Assembly (NCBI RefSeq): GCF_002261215.1
Contig: NZ_NEVS01000004.1
Coordinates: 4,092,001 to 4,156,000, forward strand
Reading direction: 5' to 3'
Source: Bordetella genomosp. 11
Lineage (GTDB): Bacteria; Pseudomonadota; Gammaproteobacteria; Burkholderiales; Burkholderiaceae_B
DNA: 64,000 nt
Shown: positions 59,189 through 64,000 of the stretch, one piece after another
Layout: each line of letters opens with the position of its first letter
How positions within the stretch are numbered: the stretch's first letter is position 1
The notes under the pieces: model-generated
The model's database searches: none
What the model saw: the letters and a program-made list of their open reading frames with translations, nothing else
What the model was told of the DNA's origin: nothing
Made by a program: the position numbers and the translations under genes

Positions 59189-61255
59189 TTATGCCGGGCC
59201 TTTGTTAAGCAGCGCCTTCAGCATGCCGAGGCGTTCTTTGGGACTCAGGGCGCGCGTCGCTTCGTCTTCGGGAAAGCGCGCGTCGCCCAGGCCCATTTCC
59301 TCGATAAAACGGGAAGGCTCGCGCACCAGATCTTCGCGCGCGCGACGCCGCTTCTTGCACCAGCTAAGGTTCAGGCTGCGCTGCGCGCGCGTAATGCCCA
59401 CGTACATCAGACGGCGTTCTTCTTCGATGCGGCTCGCCAGGGATTCGGCGGCGCGCGCAGGGTCGCCTTCTTCGTCGTCCTTGCCCAGGTGGGGCAGCAG
59501 GCCCTCTTCCACCCCCGCCATGTAGACGTGGGGATACTCCAGCCCCTTGGACGCATGCAGGGTCGAAAGCTTGACCGCGTCGGGTTCCTCTTCCTCGCCG
59601 CGTTCCAGCATGGTGACGAGCGCGACGTGCTGCACCAGCTCGAACAAGGTCATGCCGTCCTCGTCGGCCTTGCGCTTGAGCCAGCCGGTAAGTTCCAGGA
59701 CGTTCTGCCAGCGTGTCTGCGCGGGCTTCTCGTCGAACATATCGTAAAGATAGCGTTCATACTGGATGGCGCCCAGCAGGTCGTCCAGCAGCACGCCCGC
59801 GGGCTCGGCCGATGCCGGCTTGCTGCCGTCCGGAGCGCCGCGTCCGGCCCGCCATTGCATGCGCCGGACGAATTCGGCGAAGGTGCGCAAGGATTCCAGC
59901 TGGCGTTGCTGCAGCAGCGCATCCACGCCCTGCTCGAATACGGCGGCGAACAGGGAAAGCTGGCGTTCCGCGGCGTACTGCCCCAGCGTCTGCAGGGTGC
60001 CCTGCCCGATGCCGCGCTTGGGCGTGGTGGCCGCGCGGATAAAGGCGGGATCGTCCTCGTCGTTGGCGATCAGCCGCAGATAGGCCAGCACATCGCGCAC
60101 TTCGGCCTTGTCGAAGAAGCTCTGCCCGCCGGAAATCGTGTACGGGATCTTCAGGTTGCGCAGCGCCTGCTCCAGGATCCGCGACTGGTGATTGCTGCGG
60201 TACAGGATGGCATAGTCTTTCCACTGCCCCTGCCGTTCGAAGCGGGCGGCCGAGATCCGCATCGCGATCGCCTCCGCTTCGGCTTCCTCGCTATCCATCG
60301 GCGTAATGACGATGGGCTCGCCCACACCCAGATCGGACCACAGCTTTTTCTCGAACAGTTTGGGATTCTTTTCGATCACCTTGTTGGCGGCGGCCAGGAT
60401 GCGCTGCACCGACCGGTAGTTCTGCTCCAGCTTGATCAGCTTCAGGTTGGGGTAGTCGGTCGTCAGCTTGGCCAGGTTTTCGATGGTGGCGCCGCGCCAC
60501 GCGTAGATGGCCTGGTCATCGTCCCCCACCGCGGTGAACATGGCGCGATCGCCGCTCAGCAGCTGGACCAGGCGGTACTGGCACACATTCGTGTCCTGGT
60601 ATTCATCCACCAGCAGATAGCGCACGCGGTTCTGCCAGCGGGTGCGGACTTCTTCGTTCCCTTCGAGCAGCAGGGCCGGAATGCGGATCAGGTCGTCGAA
60701 GTCCACCGCCTGATAGGCGGCCAGGGTGGCGGCATAGCTGCGATACACGCGCGCGGCTTCCACATCGGCCTTGGTCGTGGCCTGCGCCGCCGCGGCGTCC
60801 GGGTCCAGCAAGGCATTCTTCCACAGCGAAATCGTCGTCTGCACGGTACGCAGCCAGCCGCGATCCGTCGTCGCCAGCAGCTCCTGGATGATGCCCATGG
60901 CGTCGTCCGCGTCCAGGATGGAGAACTGCGGCTTCAGGCCGGCATTGCGCGCTTCCTCGCGCAGGAAGCGTACACCGAGCGCATGGAAGGTGCTGATGGT
61001 CAGGCCCTTGGCGAGCTTGCGGTCCACCAGCGTCTTGACGCGCTCGTCCATTTCGCGCGCCGCCTTGTTGGTGAACGTCAGCGCCACGATATTGCGGCCC
61101 ATGTAGCCGCATTCGCGCAGCAGGTAGGCGATTTTCTGCGTAATCACCCGCGTCTTGCCGCTGCCGGCGCCGGCCAGTACCAGGCAGGGTCCACCCAGGT
61201 ACAGGATCGCTTCGCGTTGCGCGGGGTTCAAGCCGGCGGGTAGGGACTCGGACAT
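59189..61255 (-). CDS. rep: ATP-dependent DNA helicase Rep (UvrD/Rep family)
   Basis: A 688-aa SF1A helicase. It opens LNPAQREAILYLGGPCLVLAGAGSGKT, with Walker A at 28-35 and the Rep-like N-terminus. Walker B DEYQDTN near 214, motif Ia TFTNKAAREM, and motifs V/VI VKLSTLHASKGLEYPHV and YVGITRAQRSL are present. Length is close to E. coli Rep (673 aa). Rep helps replication forks pass blocks, often together with PriA; priA lies 6 bp upstream on the same strand. Confidence 0.93.
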   Translation of the reverse strand: MSESLPAGLNPAQREAILYLGGPCLVLAGAGSGKTRVITQKIAYLLRECGYMGRNIVALTFTNKAAREMDERVKTLVDRKLAKGLTISTFHALGVRFLREEARNAGLKPQFSILDADDAMGIIQELLATTDRGWLRTVQTTISLWKNALLDPDAAAAQATTKADVEAARVYRSYAATLAAYQAVDFDDLIRIPALLLEGNEEVRTRWQNRVRYLLVDEYQDTNVCQYRLVQLLSGDRAMFTAVGDDDQAIYAWRGATIENLAKLTTDYPNLKLIKLEQNYRSVQRILAAANKVIEKNPKLFEKKLWSDLGVGEPIVITPMDSEEAEAEAIAMRISAARFERQGQWKDYAILYRSNHQSRILEQALRNLKIPYTISGGQSFFDKAEVRDVLAYLRLIANDEDDPAFIRAATTPKRGIGQGTLQTLGQYAAERQLSLFAAVFEQGVDALLQQRQLESLRTFAEFVRRMQWRAGRGAPDGSKPASAEPAGVLLDDLLGAIQYERYLYDMFDEKPAQTRWQNVLELTGWLKRKADEDGMTLFELVQHVALVTMLERGEEEEPDAVKLSTLHASKGLEYPHVYMAGVEEGLLPHLGKDDEEGDPARAAESLASRIEEERRLMYVGITRAQRSLNLSWCKKRRRAREDLVREPSRFIEEMGLGDARFPEDEATRALSPKERLGMLKALLNKGPA

Positions 61256-61261
61256 GGGGCG

Positions 61262-63418
61262 TCAGATTTCCAGGGGATCGACCTCTAGCTGCCAGCGCAC
61301 GCGGGATGCGGCGGGCAGACCGTGCAGCATCGCGGACCACGTGCCGAGGAAAGCCTGCAGGGCGGGACGGCTGGCGCTTTCGACCAGCAGCTGCGCCCGT
61401 TCCATATTGGCCACCCGCACCACCCGCAGGGGAACCGGATCGTAGCGCGTTACGGCGTCCGCCGTCGGAAATCGATCGGCCATTCCCGCATCCGGAAGAT
61501 CGCGGGCCTCCTGCAGGAATGCCAGCGCCTGGGCCAGTTCGCGCGCTTCCGCCGTCAACAGTGCCTGATGGGCGAATGGCGGCAGCCCCGTGCTTTCGCG
61601 TTCCGCCAGCGCGGGCCCGGCAAAACCGGCGTAATCGTGACGCACCAGCGCCTGGTAGACGGGCTGTTCGGGGTAGCCGGTCTGTATCAGTACCTCGCCG
61701 CCTTCCGTATGCCGGCCGGCGCGGCCGGCAACCTGCATCAGCTGGGCGAACAGCCGTTCCGGCGCGCGAAAGTCATGCGCGAACAGCATGGCGTCCGCAT
61801 TGAGTACGCCGACCAGGCCCAGGCGGGCGAAGTCATGTCCCTTGGCCACCATCTGGGTGCCCACCAGGATATCCACTTCGCCGGCATGCACGCTGGCGAA
61901 AAGCGCCTGCGCGCTGCCTTTGCGGCGCGTGCTGTCCGCGTCGATGCGCAGGATGCGGGCTTGCGGAAACAGATCGGCCAGGTGTTCCTCCACACGCTGG
62001 GTGCCGCGCCCCATGGGCTGCAGATCCTGGTCGCCGCACTCGGGACAGGCGCGCGGCACACGCGCCTGATAGCCGCAGTGATGGCATTGCAGGACGTGCC
62101 CTCCCGGCCCCGCCCCCCGGTGCAGTACCGTGAAGGCGGTGCAGCGGGGACACTGGCTGACCCAGGCGCAGGATGCGCAATGCAGCACCGGCGCGTAGCC
62201 GCGGCGATTCAGGAACACCAGGGACTGTTCGCCGCGCTCCAGCCGCTTGCCGATCGCATCGACCAATTGCGGCGACATGCCTTGCTTCATGGGCAGGCGC
62301 CGCGTATCCACGAGCCGCACGGCCGGCAACTGGCTGGCCTTGGCGCGTGCCGCCAGCGTCAGGCGCAGGTAGCGGCCGCGCTCGGCCTGCTGCCAGGTTT
62401 CCAGGGATGGCGTCGCCGACCCCAGCAGCACGGGGATATCGCGGTCCCGCGCGCGCCATATGGCGAGGTCGCGCGCCGAATAGCGCAAGCCATCCTGCTG
62501 CTTGTAGGACGCATCATGTTCTTCATCGACGACGATCAGGCCCAGCTCCGGCAAGGGCGCGAAGATCGACATGCGGGTCCCCAGCAGTACCCGCGCCTCG
62601 CCGCGCTGGGCGCGCACCCAGGCCTGCAGGCGTTCGCCATCGGAAAGGCCGCTGTGCAGCACGGCCAGGCAGTCCGGTCCCGCCACGGCTTCCAGGCGGC
62701 TGCCCAGCACGGCCTGCAACTGCGGCGTCAGGTTGATTTCCGGCACCATCAGCAGCACCTGCCTGCCTTGCGCCAGGACATCCCGCGCCGCCCTCAGGTA
62801 GACCTCGGTCTTGCCGCTGCCGGTAACCCCATGCAGCAGGACCGGTTTGAAACCGCGCAGGCCGCGGATGGCTTGCACGGCGGTTTCCTGCTCCGGGTTC
62901 AGGACCGGTTCCACCGGCGCGACGCCGGTCTCGGCCGCCGCCTCGTCGCCGGCAGCCTCGGGCGCGCGGGCCGGCCCGCGGCGCTTCGCGTGCTTGGCAT
63001 CCAGCCGCGCGACCGGCCCCGCCCCGGAACGCTTGCCTTCGTAGGCGGACGGTTTGCGCAGGGGGGGCGGCAGGGCCGGCAGCATGACCTCGCCAAGGGG
63101 CCGGTGGTAGTAGGCGGCCGCAAAGCGCGCCAGGCGCATCCAGTCAGGCGTGAAGGCAGGAAGGTCGTCCAGGACGCGCTCTATGGGCTTGATATGGACG
63201 GGGTCGATGGAGGGCGTCTCCAGCGTATCCGTAACAATACCTACCAGGCGGCGGCGGCCGAACGGGACGATCACCCTTACCCCGGGCGCGAGCGGGCTGG
63301 AGTGGCTGTAGTCGAACGGTCCCTGCAGCGGTACGTCCAGCGCCACCCGCACCCAGGCGCCGGCTTGCCCTGGCGCCGCGCGGGGGCAATCCTGCCCGGC
63401 TGTCTCAATCATTGCCAT
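61262..63418 (-). CDS. priA: Primosomal helicase PriA
   Basis: A 718-aa replication-restart helicase. The N-terminal 3'-DNA-binding domain (~20-105) contains VRVALDVPLQGPFDY. Walker A is GVTGSGKTEVYLR near 193, the DEEH box VDEEHDASYKQQDGLRYSARD near 291, and zinc Cys pairs fall between about 410 and 465 (CASCAWVSQCPRC; CHHCGYQARVPRACPEC). Two Met codons start the gene; 63418 is used. It is 6 bp from rep, forming a replication-restart operon. Confidence 0.97.
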   Translation of the reverse strand: MAMIETAGQDCPRAAPGQAGAWVRVALDVPLQGPFDYSHSSPLAPGVRVIVPFGRRRLVGIVTDTLETPSIDPVHIKPIERVLDDLPAFTPDWMRLARFAAAYYHRPLGEVMLPALPPPLRKPSAYEGKRSGAGPVARLDAKHAKRRGPARAPEAAGDEAAAETGVAPVEPVLNPEQETAVQAIRGLRGFKPVLLHGVTGSGKTEVYLRAARDVLAQGRQVLLMVPEINLTPQLQAVLGSRLEAVAGPDCLAVLHSGLSDGERLQAWVRAQRGEARVLLGTRMSIFAPLPELGLIVVDEEHDASYKQQDGLRYSARDLAIWRARDRDIPVLLGSATPSLETWQQAERGRYLRLTLAARAKASQLPAVRLVDTRRLPMKQGMSPQLVDAIGKRLERGEQSLVFLNRRGYAPVLHCASCAWVSQCPRCTAFTVLHRGAGPGGHVLQCHHCGYQARVPRACPECGDQDLQPMGRGTQRVEEHLADLFPQARILRIDADSTRRKGSAQALFASVHAGEVDILVGTQMVAKGHDFARLGLVGVLNADAMLFAHDFRAPERLFAQLMQVAGRAGRHTEGGEVLIQTGYPEQPVYQALVRHDYAGFAGPALAERESTGLPPFAHQALLTAEARELAQALAFLQEARDLPDAGMADRFPTADAVTRYDPVPLRVVRVANMERAQLLVESASRPALQAFLGTWSAMLHGLPAASRVRWQLEVDPLEI

Positions 63419-63761
63419 AGGCCAAAAGCATGGGTTCCCGCATCATTCTATTTAAAGTGAATTCTCGAAGTTCCCGCTAAGCGCCTGTACTGCCTGCGAT
63501 AGAAAATGTGGCCGGAACGCCGCTGTGGATAACTTTGGGGAAAAGCCATGGCTTTTTGAATAGAGGTGCATGTACCACAACAGCGTCAAAGTGGGAAAGG
63601 AAATCTCCCAAGAGGTTTCTCTCGATAAATCAGGCACTTACATTCGGCACTCAAAAGGCACAGACTGCGATGCGCTGTCAAGGGCAAATATTCGCTGCTG
63701 TGCACAAGTCGGGAAAATCAGGCGCGGATCGCCTCTTTCCCCACCGAAGCAATCACTTACT
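63419..63761. promoter_or_regulatory. AT-rich priA upstream region with DnaA-box-like sites
   Basis: The 343-bp gap between hemE and priA, both minus-strand, is clearly AT-richer than the flanks. TGTGGATAA (63524-63532) is a perfect match to the DnaA box TTATCCACA on the minus strand, and TGTGCACAAG at about 63699 is a near match. No convincing gene is visible; short ORFs lack codon bias. Confidence 0.5.
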
Positions 63762-64000
63762 TCATGGCAGAGCACCGTGGAACGCGCGGCTGTAGGTATG
63801 GACCTCGTCCACCAGCTCGGCTACGGCATCCGGCGGAGTAAATTGCGATATCCCATGCCCCAGATTGAACACGTGTCCGCCCTGCCCGACCTGGCCGAAA
63901 TCGTCGATCACTCGCCTGGCTTGCGCGCGCACCACCGCGGCGCCGCCGAATAGCGACATGGGGTCCAGATTGCCTTGCAGCGCCACCGCGTCGGCCACGC
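63762..64000 (-). CDS. hemE: Uroporphyrinogen decarboxylase, 3' end only
   Basis: The last ~79 codons of a gene running off the right edge. The sequence VALQGNLDP, then [30 protein letters not shown], is the highly conserved HemE C-terminus. HemE removes four carboxyl groups from uroporphyrinogen III in heme synthesis. The internal GTG at 63998 is not the start. Confidence 0.95.
   Translation of the reverse strand, partial: VADAVALQGNLDPMSLFGGAAVVRAQARRVIDDFGQVGQGGHVFNLGHGISQFTPPDAVAELVDEVHTYSRAFHGALP

Noticed and set aside
63570..63953. A 127-codon plus-strand ORF at the right end
   Set aside because: Its second half is antisense to the conserved hemE C-terminus and the first half lacks coding bias.

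Overview
The window is high-GC, densely coded DNA of a betaproteobacterium in the Alcaligenaceae, most likely Bordetella or a close relative such as Achromobacter. The grounds are two orphan Bug-type (TctC) periplasmic receptors, many LysR, GntR and IclR regulators beside small catabolic clusters, and the neighbourhoods ubiE-Tim44-ubiJ-ubiB and rep-priA-hemE. I identify 56 protein genes; the first and last are cut by the window edges. I see no rRNA, tRNA, CRISPR array, phage or insertion sequence.

Layout. 1-6.1 kb: the end of a DUF1444 protein, an unrecognised 270-aa protein, an XRE/MmyB-type regulator, then an RraA-like aldolase with a Bug receptor, divergent from a GntR regulator and an EamA exporter. 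6.1-13.2 kb: a vitamin B12 block, with B12-dependent methionine synthase (metH) divergent from a cobalamin riboswitch that leads btuB and a btuF-like binding protein. 13.3-17.2 kb: thiG-thiD, a PCMT-like methyltransferase, rfaE2 and a di-iron ferritin-like protein. 17.5-22.1 kb: ubiquinone genes ubiE, ubiJ and ubiB with a Tim44-like membrane protein between them. 22.2-25.6 kb: phoB-phoR and serA. 25.6-30.4 kb: a LysR regulator, a VOC protein and pxpBCA (5-oxoprolinase), then a GntR regulator. 30.5-36.7 kb: a 1321-aa flavin/iron-sulfur dehydrogenase, a YqaA membrane protein and ilvA.

36.8-43.1 kb: an acyl-CoA type catabolic cluster (LysR, cupin, Bug receptor, CaiB-type CoA transferase, acyl-CoA dehydrogenase, IclR) followed by apt. 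43.2-52.2 kb: a LysR regulator divergent from an apparent operon of an M14 deacylase, a Dpp/Opp-type ABC importer with no binding protein, an alpha/beta hydrolase, an M20 peptidase and a RidA-like protein. This looks like uptake and hydrolysis of an N-acylated amino acid or small peptide. 52.3-57.3 kb, opposite strand: an SsuABC/TauABC-like importer with two different permeases, followed by a carboxylesterase. 57.5-64 kb: an isolated lipase-like protein with Tle/DUF2235-style motifs, then rep, priA and the 3' end of hemE.

Most genes are ordinary. The items most worth a second look are the isolated lipase-like candidate effector (57556-58761), the unrecognised protein at 907-1719, the importer-hydrolase operon without a binding protein, the RraA-like protein with Asn at a normally acidic active-site position, and several clear inverted repeats that look like operators. 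All readings were by eye; no database search was run.
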